DNA of 64,000 nucleotides. It comes from Peptoniphilus sp. BV3C26 (GTDB taxonomy: Bacteria; Bacillota; Clostridia; Tissierellales; Peptoniphilaceae). The stretch lies in contig NZ_AWXB01000005.1 in NCBI RefSeq assembly GCF_000478985.1, positions 1 to 64,000 on the forward strand, in the 5' to 3' direction. Each line of letters starts with the position of its first letter. The first letter of the stretch is position 1. A program made the position numbers and the translations under genes. This document shows, in pieces, positions 20,293 to 29,299 of the stretch. The notes beneath the pieces were generated by a model. The model worked only from the letters and a program-made list of their open reading frames with translations, searched no databases and was not told the origin of the DNA.

Positions 20293-21387
20293 CTAATCAA
20301 CTACTTTTAAAATATTATCCACTAATTCCTTTACAGCACTTATATTACCTAAGCTTTTAGCATTTTTACTCATTTCTTTTAATTTATCATCATCTTTTAA
20401 AAGAGCGGTGATCTTTTCAAATAACAATTCACCATTTAATTTGTCTTCATAAATAATTTGACTCGCACCTTTTTCAGCATAGCTTTTTGCATTAAAAACT
20501 TGATGATTTCCTGCAGTGTATGCTTTTGGAATCAAAATGCTGGGAAGACCCACCGCTGAAATTTCAGCAAGAGTCATGGCACTTGAACTTGCCACTACAA
20601 GATCGCTTATCATAAGTAAGTCCGGTATCTCAAAGGAATAATCTTTTATAATTATATTTTTTGGTAATTCAATATCTTTTATTGCATTCATAAAACTCTC
20701 ATAGTGGACTTTTCCTGTTATATGAATAAATCTGAAATCTAAATTTTTTTTGCTTTTTATGATTTCAATAACTGCTTCATTTGTAGATTCCTGACCTCCT
20801 GATCCTCCAAAAGATAAAACTGTTTTTATATTACCTTCATAAGACAACTTTTTTAAAGCTTCTTCTTTAGAAATATGTTCAAAATTACTTCTAATAGGAT
20901 TCCCTGTAAAAATAACATTTTTTTCATTAAAATATTTTTTTGCTTCTTTAAAGTTTAGAGCAATCAAAGAGGCTCTTTTTGCAAGATATTTATTTGTTTT
21001 ACCCGGATAGGCATTTTGTTCCTGAATAACTGTTGGTATATGCTTTTGTTGTGCTTTTAAAACAATTGGAGCACAAACATAACCCCCTGTGCCTATTACT
21101 ATATCCGGTTTAAATTCTGATATTATTTTTTCACATTGCCTCAAGCCCTTATATAAAGCAAGTAAAGTTTTTACAGTTTCAACATTTACCTTTTTCCTTG
21201 GGAGACCTTTTACATCAATGGCTTTAAAATTAAAACCGGCCTTGGGAACTATTTCAGCTTCAAGGCCATTTTTTGTGCCTATATAAAGTATGTCCGCATT
21301 TTTATCTCTATTCTTAATTTCATTTGCTATAGCAAGGGCCGGATAAATATGACCTCCTGTGCCTCCGCCTGATAATATATATTTCAT
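20293..21387 (-). CDS. murG: UDP-GlcNAc:lipid I N-acetylglucosaminyltransferase MurG
   Basis: A 364-residue GT28 glycosyltransferase that turns lipid I into lipid II on the inner membrane face. It begins with the glycine-rich SGGGTGGHIYPALAIA (residues 6-21). The second half has LSFGGSGGQESTNE and the donor-site region SSSAMTLAEISAVGLPSILIP. Its start overlaps the ftsW stop by four bases. Length and motifs are normal. Confidence 0.97.
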   Translation of the reverse strand: MKYILSGGGTGGHIYPALAIANEIKNRDKNADILYIGTKNGLEAEIVPKAGFNFKAIDVKGLPRKKVNVETVKTLLALYKGLRQCEKIISEFKPDIVIGTGGYVCAPIVLKAQQKHIPTVIQEQNAYPGKTNKYLAKRASLIALNFKEAKKYFNEKNVIFTGNPIRSNFEHISKEEALKKLSYEGNIKTVLSFGGSGGQESTNEAVIEIIKSKKNLDFRFIHITGKVHYESFMNAIKDIELPKNIIIKDYSFEIPDLLMISDLVVASSSAMTLAEISAVGLPSILIPKAYTAGNHQVFNAKSYAEKGASQIIYEDKLNGELLFEKITALLKDDDKLKEMSKNAKSLGNISAVKELVDNILKVVD

Positions 21388-22478
21388 CTGTTTCCTCTTT
21401 TTGATATTCCAAGAACTAATCCTGCAGCAAATAATGTAACAATAATTGAAGTTCCACCATAAGAAATAAAGGGTAAAGTAATTCCTGTTACAGGAAATAA
21501 TTTACAAGTTACTCCAATATTAAATATAGCTTGTAAACCTATATAACTGGTAATTCCGGCAGCCATAAATTTATCAAAGTAATTTGACGCTTTATTAGCT
21601 ATAGTATAACCTCTAATAATAAATATCACAAATAAAACTAAAATTATCATGGCTCCTAAAAGACCGAACTCTTCACATATAATTGAAAAGATGAAATCTG
21701 AATGAGCTGCAAAAACATTGTACCTTTGTCTGGAATGAAATAAACCAACTCCTGCAAAGCCTCCCATTGCAATGGCATATAAACTTTGAAATTGGTGGTA
21801 AGTAAATTTATTCATTTCACTACCGGTAAAACCTACAAGCCTATCAATACGATAGCTGAAAATTTTTATAAAAATAAAAACTGCTACAAGACCTATGGCT
21901 AAAATAATTACAAGTTGATGGGGTCTTATACCTGCAATTATATACATAATAAACAGCGAAAGTCCTATTACTATGGCTGTAGATAAGTCTTTAAAAAATA
22001 TAATTCCTGCTGAAAAGGCAAAAATTACCAAAATAGTAATAAAGACTTCATTTTTATCTAAATTCCGCCTATTTTTTTCAAGATATTCGGCAAAAAATAT
22101 TATAGATGAAATTTTTATTAAATCTGAAGGTTGGATTTTTCTATTTATAATAGGAATTAAAATGGATCTTACTTGCCCATGTTCATTAACTCCAATTGGT
22201 GTAAACAATAAAAGTCCTAAAAATATTGATGCAACAAATCCTGCCAGTGCCCACTTTTTAATAAAAGTTCTTGGCAAATTAATGGCAAAAAGCATTATGA
22301 TAAGTCCTATAATCATGCTCAAAATATGTCTTTTTGTATAAAAAAAAGCATCATTTTTATGATATTTTACCGCTTGAGGATATGATGCGCTTGTTATGCA
22401 AATAATACTTATTAAAAGCATTACGCAAATAACAAAAAATAAGGTCATATCAACATCTTTAAGTGTTTTTTTTATCAT
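21384..22478 (-). CDS. ftsW: SEDS-family septal peptidoglycan polymerase (FtsW type)
   Basis: A 364-residue, ten-helix membrane protein of the FtsW/RodA/SpoVE family, which polymerises lipid II into glycan together with a class B PBP. Signatures include KWALAGFVASIF, QPSDLIKISSIIF, the large extracellular loop with the YHQFQSLYAIAMGG segment, and LPFISYGGTSII near the C-terminus. Its position between murD and murG in the cluster favours FtsW (or SpoVE) over RodA. It overlaps neighbours at both ends, implying tight coupling. Confidence 0.94.
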   Translation of the reverse strand: MIKKTLKDVDMTLFFVICVMLLISIICITSASYPQAVKYHKNDAFFYTKRHILSMIIGLIIMLFAINLPRTFIKKWALAGFVASIFLGLLLFTPIGVNEHGQVRSILIPIINRKIQPSDLIKISSIIFFAEYLEKNRRNLDKNEVFITILVIFAFSAGIIFFKDLSTAIVIGLSLFIMYIIAGIRPHQLVIILAIGLVAVFIFIKIFSYRIDRLVGFTGSEMNKFTYHQFQSLYAIAMGGFAGVGLFHSRQRYNVFAAHSDFIFSIICEEFGLLGAMIILVLFVIFIIRGYTIANKASNYFDKFMAAGITSYIGLQAIFNIGVTCKLFPVTGITLPFISYGGTSIIVTLFAAGLVLGISKRGNR

Positions 22479-23767
22479 TATAAATTCCTAACTAATTCTT
22501 TAAATTTGTCTCCTCTTTCTTCATAATTTTTAAACATATCCCAAGAAGCACAAGCAGGAGACAATAACACAACATCATCTTTTTTTGCAGTTTTATAAGC
22601 AAAATTTACAGCTTCTTCCAAATCATCAACAACATGATATGGAATGTTTAATTTTTCCCCTTCATTCTTTAATTTATCTTTTGTTGCTCCTAATAAAATC
22701 ATTTTTTTAATTGCATCTTTATTGTTTTTCAGCATTTCATAAAAATCTGATTTTTTATCATAGCCTCCAGCAATTAAAATTATATTTTTAAAAGCCTTTA
22801 AAGCAACATCTGTAGAATCAGGGTTGGTACCCTTTGAGTCATTATAATATTCCACTCCATTTATTTTTCTTACAAATTCAATTCTATGAGGAGCTCCTTT
22901 AAATTCCATTAAAGTTTTCTCAATGATTTCATTTTTTACTCCATAAACTTTAGCTGCAAGGATTGCTCCAAGGATATTTCCCTTGTTGTGGTCCCCTTTT
23001 AGTAAAACTTTATCCGTATCCATAATTTTTTCAAGTTTTCCTTCAATAAGAGTATAAAAAGCATTATCTTTTATAAAGGCTCCATTTAAGTGTGGGTATT
23101 CCATGGCATAGGCTAAAAGATTTGTCTTTGGCCCTTCCATTGTTTTTAAAAATGGATCATCAAAATTAATTATAAGGTAGTCCTCATTTGTCATATTTTT
23201 ATAAATATTTTTTTTCGCTTCCTGATAATTATAAAGGCTACCATGCCAATCTAAATGATCACTTGTAATGTTTGTAATTACTCCAACATGGGGATGAAAT
23301 TTATTTGTAAAGGCTAACTGAAAAGAACTGCACTCAACTACTAAATAATCTTTTTCTGAAATTTCATCTAAGCAATCAAAGATTCCATTGCCTATATTTC
23401 CAACAAGGTAAGTCTTTCCCATATTTTCCAAAATCTTACCTATAAGCATTGTAACTGTAGTTTTTCCATTTGTGCCTGTAACTGCAACTGTATTTTTTGT
23501 TTTAAGTAAAGAAAAAGCAAGTTCCAAGTCAGAATAAACTTTTATTCCTAATTTTTCCGCTTCTTCTATTAATCTGTGATTAGGTTTTATGCCCGGACTT
23601 TTAACAAGAAAATCTATATTATTAAAATTCCCATCAAATTTTTTTGCTTTTTCAAATCCTGAAAAATCTTTGTCATCATAGATGTATAAGTTTACATCCT
23701 TATCTTTATAATAATCGTATAAAGATTTGCCGGTTATTCCCGTTCCTATTAATAAAATGTTTTTCAT
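22478..23767 (-). CDS. murD: UDP-N-acetylmuramoylalanine-D-glutamate ligase
   Basis: A 429-residue Mur ligase that adds D-Glu to UDP-MurNAc-L-Ala. The N-terminal Rossmann part starts LLIGTGITGKSLYDYY. The ATP site is AVTGTNGKTTVTMLIGKIL (about 97-115). The central domain has NITSDHLDWHG and the C-terminal domain YYNDSKGTNPDST and LSPACASWDMFKNYEERG. Complete. It lies between mraY and ftsW. The sister ligases murC, murE and murF are not in this cluster. Confidence 0.97.
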   Translation of the reverse strand: MKNILLIGTGITGKSLYDYYKDKDVNLYIYDDKDFSGFEKAKKFDGNFNNIDFLVKSPGIKPNHRLIEEAEKLGIKVYSDLELAFSLLKTKNTVAVTGTNGKTTVTMLIGKILENMGKTYLVGNIGNGIFDCLDEISEKDYLVVECSSFQLAFTNKFHPHVGVITNITSDHLDWHGSLYNYQEAKKNIYKNMTNEDYLIINFDDPFLKTMEGPKTNLLAYAMEYPHLNGAFIKDNAFYTLIEGKLEKIMDTDKVLLKGDHNKGNILGAILAAKVYGVKNEIIEKTLMEFKGAPHRIEFVRKINGVEYYNDSKGTNPDSTDVALKAFKNIILIAGGYDKKSDFYEMLKNNKDAIKKMILLGATKDKLKNEGEKLNIPYHVVDDLEEAVNFAYKTAKKDDVVLLSPACASWDMFKNYEERGDKFKELVRNL

Positions 23768-23776
23768 AATATATCC

Positions 23777-24730
23777 TTAAAAAATCATAAAATAAGCTAT
23801 TATACATAAAATAAGCTCTACTAAACAAAATAATTTAACAACTTTTGTTTCTTTCCAGCCAAGTTGCTCAAAATGATGATGCAAGGGGCTCATTAAAAAT
23901 ATTCTTTTTCCTCTTAACTTAAAAGACAAAACTTGTAGTATAACAGATAATGTTTCTATAAAATAAATCCCCCCTGCAATTGGAAGTATAAGAGGCAAAT
24001 TAAGCATAACTGCAACTGCACTTACAATTCCTCCAAGGGCAAGAGACCCTGTATCCCCCATAAAAACTTTTGCAGGGTATTTGTTGAATTTTAAATACCC
24101 TATTAGAGCTCCAACCATTGAAAGACATAAAATTAATATACCTGGTCTTTGAAATTTATAAGCGCAGATTGAAAAAAATAAAAGACATATAATTGTAACT
24201 CCGCTTGCCAGTCCATCTAATCCGTCAGTTAAATTTACAGAATTTACCGTTCCCACAATTACAAAAATTATAAAGGGAATATAAAATATCCCGAAATTAA
24301 CCATATTTTTTACTAGAGGCAAATAGACATTGGTTGATAAATCTTTTGAATTATATTGAAAAATAAGAAGTATTACAGCACCAAAAATTTGAAGCAAAAG
24401 TTTTTGAAGCGCCGTAAGCCCTAAATTTCTTTTTTTTACAACTTTAATATAGTCATCAATAAAACCTACTGATCCAAATATAAAAGTTGATATTAATATA
24501 ACCATAGAATCTAAGTTAAAATTAAAAGTAATAATCGTAGATCCAAGTAAGGAAATTAAAAATATAAGTCCTCCTATTGTAGGAGTTCCACCCTTAACTA
24601 AATGGCTTAAAGGACCTTCTTCTCTAATACTTTGCCCTGCATTAAGCCTGTGTAAAAGAGGTATTATTATCGGCCCTAAAATTAAAGAAAAAACCAAGCC
24701 TGCCATAAAAGAAGCTATATATCTAAACAT
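23777..24730 (-). CDS. mraY: Phospho-MurNAc-pentapeptide translocase
   Basis: A 317-residue membrane enzyme that moves phospho-MurNAc-pentapeptide to undecaprenyl phosphate, making lipid I. Signatures are GTPTIGGLIF (about 49-58), the catalytic Asp pair in VGFIDDYIKV, NLTDGLDGLASG, FNKYPAKVFMGDTGSLALGG and MSPLHHHFEQLGWKE. About ten membrane segments. Standard place after the class B PBP gene. Confidence 0.97.
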   Translation of the reverse strand: MFRYIASFMAGLVFSLILGPIIIPLLHRLNAGQSIREEGPLSHLVKGGTPTIGGLIFLISLLGSTIITFNFNLDSMVILISTFIFGSVGFIDDYIKVVKKRNLGLTALQKLLLQIFGAVILLIFQYNSKDLSTNVYLPLVKNMVNFGIFYIPFIIFVIVGTVNSVNLTDGLDGLASGVTIICLLFFSICAYKFQRPGILILCLSMVGALIGYLKFNKYPAKVFMGDTGSLALGGIVSAVAVMLNLPLILPIAGGIYFIETLSVILQVLSFKLRGKRIFLMSPLHHHFEQLGWKETKVVKLFCLVELILCIIAYFMIF

Positions 24731-24744
24731 TATTTATCTCTCTT

Positions 24745-27066
24745 TCATCTATTTTTTTTATTATTATTTTCATTATTGTTTTTTCCATTTTCTTTGTGAC
24801 TGTTTTTTTCTTCAAAAGAATTTTCATCTTCAGATTTATTTTCATCATAATTAGTTAAATTGTCACATTTTAATAGAATTTTTGATTCTTCAGTCAGTCT
24901 CGTACCAGGAAGAGGTTTTTGAGATACTATAGAACCGTTGCCTACAATATTATACTCTATGTTAAGAGCTTTTAAAATAGATTCTGCTTGCTGGTCTTTC
25001 ATTCCTGTCATAAGAGGCATTATTTTTTCTTCGTCAGGATCATTTAACTCAACATCAATAATTGTTCCGTTTTTTACAATACTTCCCGCTTTTGGGTTTT
25101 GTGAAATTACAACAGATGAGTCCTTTGTGTTTTTATTTGGAGTATTAAATCTAAGTCCTGCATCGACCAAAATTTTTCCCGCATCAATTACAAGTCTATT
25201 TGTTACATCAGGAACTTCAATATCTTCTTTTAAGGCATTTTCATCAACTTTTTCAGTTTTAGGTACTTTTAAATACTCAAGAGATTTAGCCATAACTTCT
25301 TGGGCAATGGGAGCAGCTACAGTTGCTCCATAAAAATCTCCCTTCGGTCTATTTATTACTACTAAAACTGTTATTTGAGGATCCATTGCCGGTGCAAGTC
25401 CTATAAAAGAGGAGTTATATTCATCTTCATAACCATTAGCAGATGCTATATAGGCTGTCCCTGTTTTTCCCCCTATTTTATATCCTGGAACTTGCGCCTT
25501 CTTACCTGTTCCTTCTTCAACAACTTTTGCCATTATGTCTTTAAGAGTTTTTGAAGTTTCTTGAGAAATAACCCTTCTTAAAGTATTGGTTTTAAATTTT
25601 TCAATTATATTTCCATCATTATCTACAACTTCTTTTATAATCCTGGGTTCATTTAAAAATCCCCCGTTTCCTATGGCGGAAACAGCATTGATTAATTGGA
25701 TTGGAGTAACAGCTATACCATGGCCATAGCTCATTGTAGAAATACTTACTTTTGATATATGTTTAGGATCTTTAGGTATTGTACCATTTACTTCTCCTTT
25801 AAGATCAATTCCCGTCTTATCTCCAAATCCGAAAGCTCTTATATATTTTAAAAATCTTTCAGGCCCCAATTCTCTTCCTACTTTTACAAGGGTTATGTTG
25901 CAAGATTCTTCCATTGCCTCTAAAAAAGTTCTGGGTCCCCTGTTTTTTGAAGTACATGAAATTTTAACTCCCTTCATGTCAGTTAAAACTCCTGGGCAGG
26001 TATAAACTCTACTTGGATTTGTAGTCGCTTCTTCAATGGCAGCAGCAGCAGTTATAAGTTTAAATGTTGATCCTGGTTCATATTGAGATTCAACTGAAAA
26101 ATTTTTCCAGTTTTCTGCCCAAAGATCAACTTTATCACTATCTTTTAGTCCTTTCCATTCCTCTTCTTGTTTTTTATTTATAGGATTTCTCGGCTCATTT
26201 GGATCATATTCATCTAAATTTACCATGGCAAGAATTTGTGCAGTTTTTGTATCCTGAACTATAATTGAAACCTTATCTGGTTCATATAAATTATAGGCTT
26301 TTTGAGCAGCTTCATCAGCAAAATTTTGAATGTTTACATCTATTGAAGATACTAAATTAAAACCGTTTTTTGGGGCATAGTTTTCTTCTTTTGTCATTGG
26401 TATTTGTTGCTGCTGTTCACTTTTTATTTTTATTGATTTTCCCGCGATTCCTGACAATTCATCATCATAATAAGATTCAAGACCATAAATTCCGAAGTTT
26501 TCATTATTTAAAAATCCTAAGACATGGGCTGCTGATTTTCCGAAAGGATAAAATCTTTTTATATAGTCTTCATTACTTATTCTGGGATTATTTAATTCTC
26601 TTATTTTTAAGGCAACTTTTCTATCAACATCTCTGGCAATTCTCACCATTTTATCTTGACTTATTTGCAAAAGTAAATCTTCCCTATTTAAATTTAAAAT
26701 ATTAGCAAGACTTGTTGCATCTTCTTCTAAGGTTTTTTTCCTGTCAATGTTAAATTTTGCCATTCTGTCTTCATATTGCTGATCAGATTCTCTCTTGCCC
26801 TTGTTTTTTCCCCCACGAGGAATTATTAGGCTTGAATCGTAATAAATAGTAGATTTAGAAACATTTAATGCCATAACCTTTTTATTTCTGTCATAAATTA
26901 ATCCTCTATTGGATTGAATACTTTCTTGTTTTGTAAGTTGTCTTAAAGCTGCTTTTGTAAGTTCTTCAGATTCAAAAGCTTGTATATATAATAGCCTTAC
27001 GGCAATTAAAATAAATAAAAAAACCAGGACTGTTAATGTAAAAAAAATCCTCTTGTTAGAACTCAC
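24745..27066 (-). CDS. Class B penicillin-binding protein with two PASTA domains
   Basis: A 773-residue transpeptidase of the SpoVD/PBP2x type, the partner of the SEDS polymerase. It has a single N-terminal membrane anchor (about 7-27) and a dimerisation domain starting at SNRGLIYDRN. The catalytic domain has SxxK as STFK in YEPGSTFKLITAAAAIEE (about 332), SxN as SCN in EESCNITLVKVG, and KTGTAYIA. Two PASTA-like repeats follow from about 600 (EVPDVTNRLVIDAGKIL and VISQNPKAG; then the MPLMTGMKDQQAESILKAL unit). The Asn/Lys/Glu-rich tail is low complexity. spoVD and pbp2B are the candidate names and the sequence alone does not decide. Follows ftsL. Confidence 0.93.
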   Translation of the reverse strand: MSSNKRIFFTLTVLVFLFILIAVRLLYIQAFESEELTKAALRQLTKQESIQSNRGLIYDRNKKVMALNVSKSTIYYDSSLIIPRGGKNKGKRESDQQYEDRMAKFNIDRKKTLEEDATSLANILNLNREDLLLQISQDKMVRIARDVDRKVALKIRELNNPRISNEDYIKRFYPFGKSAAHVLGFLNNENFGIYGLESYYDDELSGIAGKSIKIKSEQQQQIPMTKEENYAPKNGFNLVSSIDVNIQNFADEAAQKAYNLYEPDKVSIIVQDTKTAQILAMVNLDEYDPNEPRNPINKKQEEEWKGLKDSDKVDLWAENWKNFSVESQYEPGSTFKLITAAAAIEEATTNPSRVYTCPGVLTDMKGVKISCTSKNRGPRTFLEAMEESCNITLVKVGRELGPERFLKYIRAFGFGDKTGIDLKGEVNGTIPKDPKHISKVSISTMSYGHGIAVTPIQLINAVSAIGNGGFLNEPRIIKEVVDNDGNIIEKFKTNTLRRVISQETSKTLKDIMAKVVEEGTGKKAQVPGYKIGGKTGTAYIASANGYEDEYNSSFIGLAPAMDPQITVLVVINRPKGDFYGATVAAPIAQEVMAKSLEYLKVPKTEKVDENALKEDIEVPDVTNRLVIDAGKILVDAGLRFNTPNKNTKDSSVVISQNPKAGSIVKNGTIIDVELNDPDEEKIMPLMTGMKDQQAESILKALNIEYNIVGNGSIVSQKPLPGTRLTEESKILLKCDNLTNYDENKSEDENSFEEKNSHKENGKNNNENNNKKNR

Positions 27067-27133
27067 AATTGTTTTTTTACTTTTTCCCCGGTTTTATCTT
27101 TACGGTTGTTTAATTTCAAAACTGCCTCCCCAG

Positions 27134-27535
27134 TTAATTTTTAGTAAATGATTTAATAACTGAAACTATGGGACTTAAAAATACGTTGTTGTTAACATCT
27201 TTTTGTTTTTTATCTTCCTTGACATCTATGTAAACAATTTGTTTTTCATCCGGATGAACCATTCCAAGTTTATACATTGCTGCATCTTGAATTTCTTGAG
27301 AACTTATAATTCCTTTTATTTCTCCTTCAAGAGACAATTTTGTATTTTCAAGATCTTTTATTTCGCTTTCTTGTTTTATCAATGCTCTATCTAAATTTGA
27401 AATTTGTGCTTGAAGAGCTGTTACAACTATAGATAATATTATAACAAGTATACAAGTAAGTACAAGTGGCATGTTAGACATTTTAATTTTTCTTTTTCTT
27501 ATAAGGCTTTTTTGCCTTTTTAACTTACCCTTCAT
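27134..27535 (-). CDS. ftsL: FtsL-like cell division protein
   Basis: About 133 residues: a very basic cytoplasmic start, one membrane helix (LVLTCILVIILSIVVTAL), then a heptad-like coiled coil (AQISNLDRALIKQESEIKDL...) and a short tail. This architecture and the place between rsmH and the class B PBP identify FtsL by context, since FtsL sequences diverge. I start at the ATG at 27535, with TTGGAG upstream, which overlaps the rsmH end by 11 bases. A farther in-frame start at 27559 would overlap more. Confidence 0.82.
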   Translation of the reverse strand: MKGKLKRQKSLIRKRKIKMSNMPLVLTCILVIILSIVVTALQAQISNLDRALIKQESEIKDLENTKLSLEGEIKGIISSQEIQDAAMYKLGMVHPDEKQIVYIDVKEDKKQKDVNNNVFLSPIVSVIKSFTKN

Positions 27536-28478
27536 GGCTATCTCCAATTTTTTCCGCACATCTTAATTTTGCTGAGTGCGCTCTGTTATTTTCTTCAAGC
27601 TCTTCTTTTGAAGCTACTATAGGTTTTCTTGTAATAATTTCTATTTCCCTTTTTTTATCGCAATTGCAGTAGGGCATTTCCGGTGGACAAATACAATCAA
27701 GGTAGTAATATTTAAAAGTTTCTTTAACTATCCTGTCTTCAAGAGAATGAAAAGATATTACACATATTCTCCCACCCACATTAAGTCTCTCTATCATTTT
27801 TCCAAGGCTTTTTCTCAACACACCTATCTCATTGTTAGTTTCTATTCTTAAAGCTTGGAAAACTCTTTTTGCAGGATGGGGACCTTTTGCTCTGAATTTC
27901 ATAGGAATTGCAGCTTTTATAATATCAACCAGCTCGAAAGTAGTTTCAATTTTTTTCTCATTTCTTTTTTCTACAATAAATTCCGCAATTCTTTGAGACC
28001 ACTTTTCTTCACCATATTGCCTGAAAATTCTGATTAAATCTTCCTTAGAATAGTCATTGACAATATCTTTAGCACTTATTTCCATGGAATCGTCCATTCT
28101 CATATCAAGAGGCCCGTCATATTTATAAGAAAAACCTCTGTCTCCCTGGTCAAATTGATATGAGCTTACTCCAAGATCAAGTAAAATTCCGTCAACCTTA
28201 TCTATATCTAATGAATTTAAAACTTCTTCAAAATTTCCATAATTGTTGTGAAACAATTTATAGTTTTGATTAATTTTAGATAATCTCTTCTCTGACGCTT
28301 CTAAAGCTATCTTATCCTGATCAATGCCTATTAATAGACCTGTTCCTTCAAGTCTTCTAAGTATTTCCGATGAATGTCCCGCTCCGCCTAAAGTTCCGTC
28401 TACATATATTTTATTTTTTCTTATATTTAATAAATTTATGGTTTCATCAAATAAAACCGGAGTGTGTTCAAATTTCAT
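27525..28478 (-). CDS. rsmH: 16S rRNA (cytosine1402-N4)-methyltransferase
   Basis: A 317-residue RsmH/MraW, which methylates C1402 in the decoding centre. It begins FEHTPVLFDETINLL. The SAM site is YVDGTLGGAGHSSEIL (about 24-39). GILLDLGVSSYQFDQGDRGFSY (about residue 99 on) and RVFQALRIETNNE are diagnostic, and a Cys-rich CICPPEMPYCNC loop lies near the C-terminus. Second gene of the division/cell-wall cluster, directly after mraZ. Confidence 0.97.
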   Translation of the reverse strand: MKFEHTPVLFDETINLLNIRKNKIYVDGTLGGAGHSSEILRRLEGTGLLIGIDQDKIALEASEKRLSKINQNYKLFHNNYGNFEEVLNSLDIDKVDGILLDLGVSSYQFDQGDRGFSYKYDGPLDMRMDDSMEISAKDIVNDYSKEDLIRIFRQYGEEKWSQRIAEFIVEKRNEKKIETTFELVDIIKAAIPMKFRAKGPHPAKRVFQALRIETNNEIGVLRKSLGKMIERLNVGGRICVISFHSLEDRIVKETFKYYYLDCICPPEMPYCNCDKKREIEIITRKPIVASKEELEENNRAHSAKLRCAEKIGDSHEG

Positions 28479-28910
28479 TTATATACCTAACTGATCTAAA
28501 GTTTGGGCTTGTTCTTCGTAACTTAATCCTTCTTGAGAATTAAATTCTTCCCACTTGTCTTGTGCCCATATTTCAGCCCTCGTATCAAGACCTATAATCA
28601 CAAGTTCTTTTCCCATTTCAGCATGGTCTCTAAGATTTTGAGGGAGCAAAACTCTACCCTGTTTATCAATAGATGAAGTAACGGCTCCGGAGTAAAAGTT
28701 CCTAAGAAATGCTCTGGCATTTTTATTTGAAAGTGGTAGTTCTTTAAGTTTGGAGGTTATTCTCTCCCATTCATTTTTAGGATATAAAAAGACACAATTA
28801 TCTAAGCCTTTAGTAAGTACAAAATCTCCTAAAATTGAATCACGAAATTTAGATGGAATTGTTATTCTTCCTCTTTCATCGAGGGTGAGATTGTATTGGC
28901 CTATAAGCAT
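28479..28910 (-). CDS. mraZ: Transcriptional regulator MraZ
   Basis: A 143-residue protein with two SpoVT/AbrB-like domains: GQYNLTLDERGRITIPSKFR (about 4-23) and SSIDKQGRVLLPQNLRDHAE (about 79-98). MraZ forms ring-shaped oligomers and represses its own division/cell-wall operon by binding 10-bp-spaced repeats upstream. Such an array is present directly upstream here, and the ribosome binding site AGGGAG adjoins its last repeat, consistent with autorepression. Confidence 0.97.
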   Translation of the reverse strand: MLIGQYNLTLDERGRITIPSKFRDSILGDFVLTKGLDNCVFLYPKNEWERITSKLKELPLSNKNARAFLRNFYSGAVTSSIDKQGRVLLPQNLRDHAEMGKELVIIGLDTRAEIWAQDKWEEFNSQEGLSYEEQAQTLDQLGI

Positions 28911-28921
28911 TTTTTTCTCCC

Positions 28922-28971
28922 TTTTACTCCATTTTAAACCATATTACTCCATTTGCTTATATTTTACACCA
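28922..28971 (-). promoter_or_regulatory. MraZ operator array: 10-bp-phased boxes
   Basis: On the minus strand the boxes are TGGTGTAAAA (28962-28971), an empty 10-base slot, TGGAGTAATA (28942-28951), TGGTTTAAAA (28932-28941) and TGGAGTAAAA (28922-28931). Then comes AGGGAG just before the mraZ ATG. Each TGG starts an exact multiple of 10 bases from the next, the spacing known for MraZ boxes. AAATATAAG in the empty slot may be the -10 region. Confidence 0.82.
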
Positions 28972-28979
28972 TCTCATCA

Positions 28980-29240
28980 GGTAAATCTACTGTAATTTTA
29001 GTTATTTTCAATATTTTAAAAAAATTTTTTAATTTTTTATGATTTATTTGAAACATTTTTTGTTTTTTATTTTTTATGCCATATGTGAAGCATTATTTTT
29101 TATTTTATTTCATTTGGCTAAGGCCGCCGAACCAATAAAATTGGTCTCTATATTTTTCATAAATATCTGTGCGAGAAATCAAAACCAATTTTTTTAAATA
29201 TTTTTTATGCTCTATGTGAAGCATTTTATTTTTGTTTAAA
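28980..29240. repeat. Dispersed intergenic repeat, copy A (region without genes)
   Basis: Non-coding and T-rich. It holds two near-copies of the unit TATGCYMTATGTGAAGCATT (29076-29095 and 29206-29225). Between them is a short inverted repeat, ACCAAT-AAA-ATTGGT with GTCTCTA after it, preceded by GGCTAAGGCCGCCG. Matching modules recur at 54556-54690, next to unrelated genes, so this looks like a dispersed repeat family. Confidence 0.6.
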
Positions 29241-29241
29241 T

Positions 29242-29270
29242 AAAAAAATCCCATCGACTTAATCGATGGG
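29242..29270 (-). terminator. Terminator after pdxS
   Basis: CCCATCGA (29250-29257) and TCGATGGG (29263-29270) form an 8-bp stem with a 5-nt loop. The minus strand continues ATTTTTTT. Confidence 0.9.
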
Positions 29271-29299
29271 TTTATAGGAGTTAGATAAATTATGAAATT

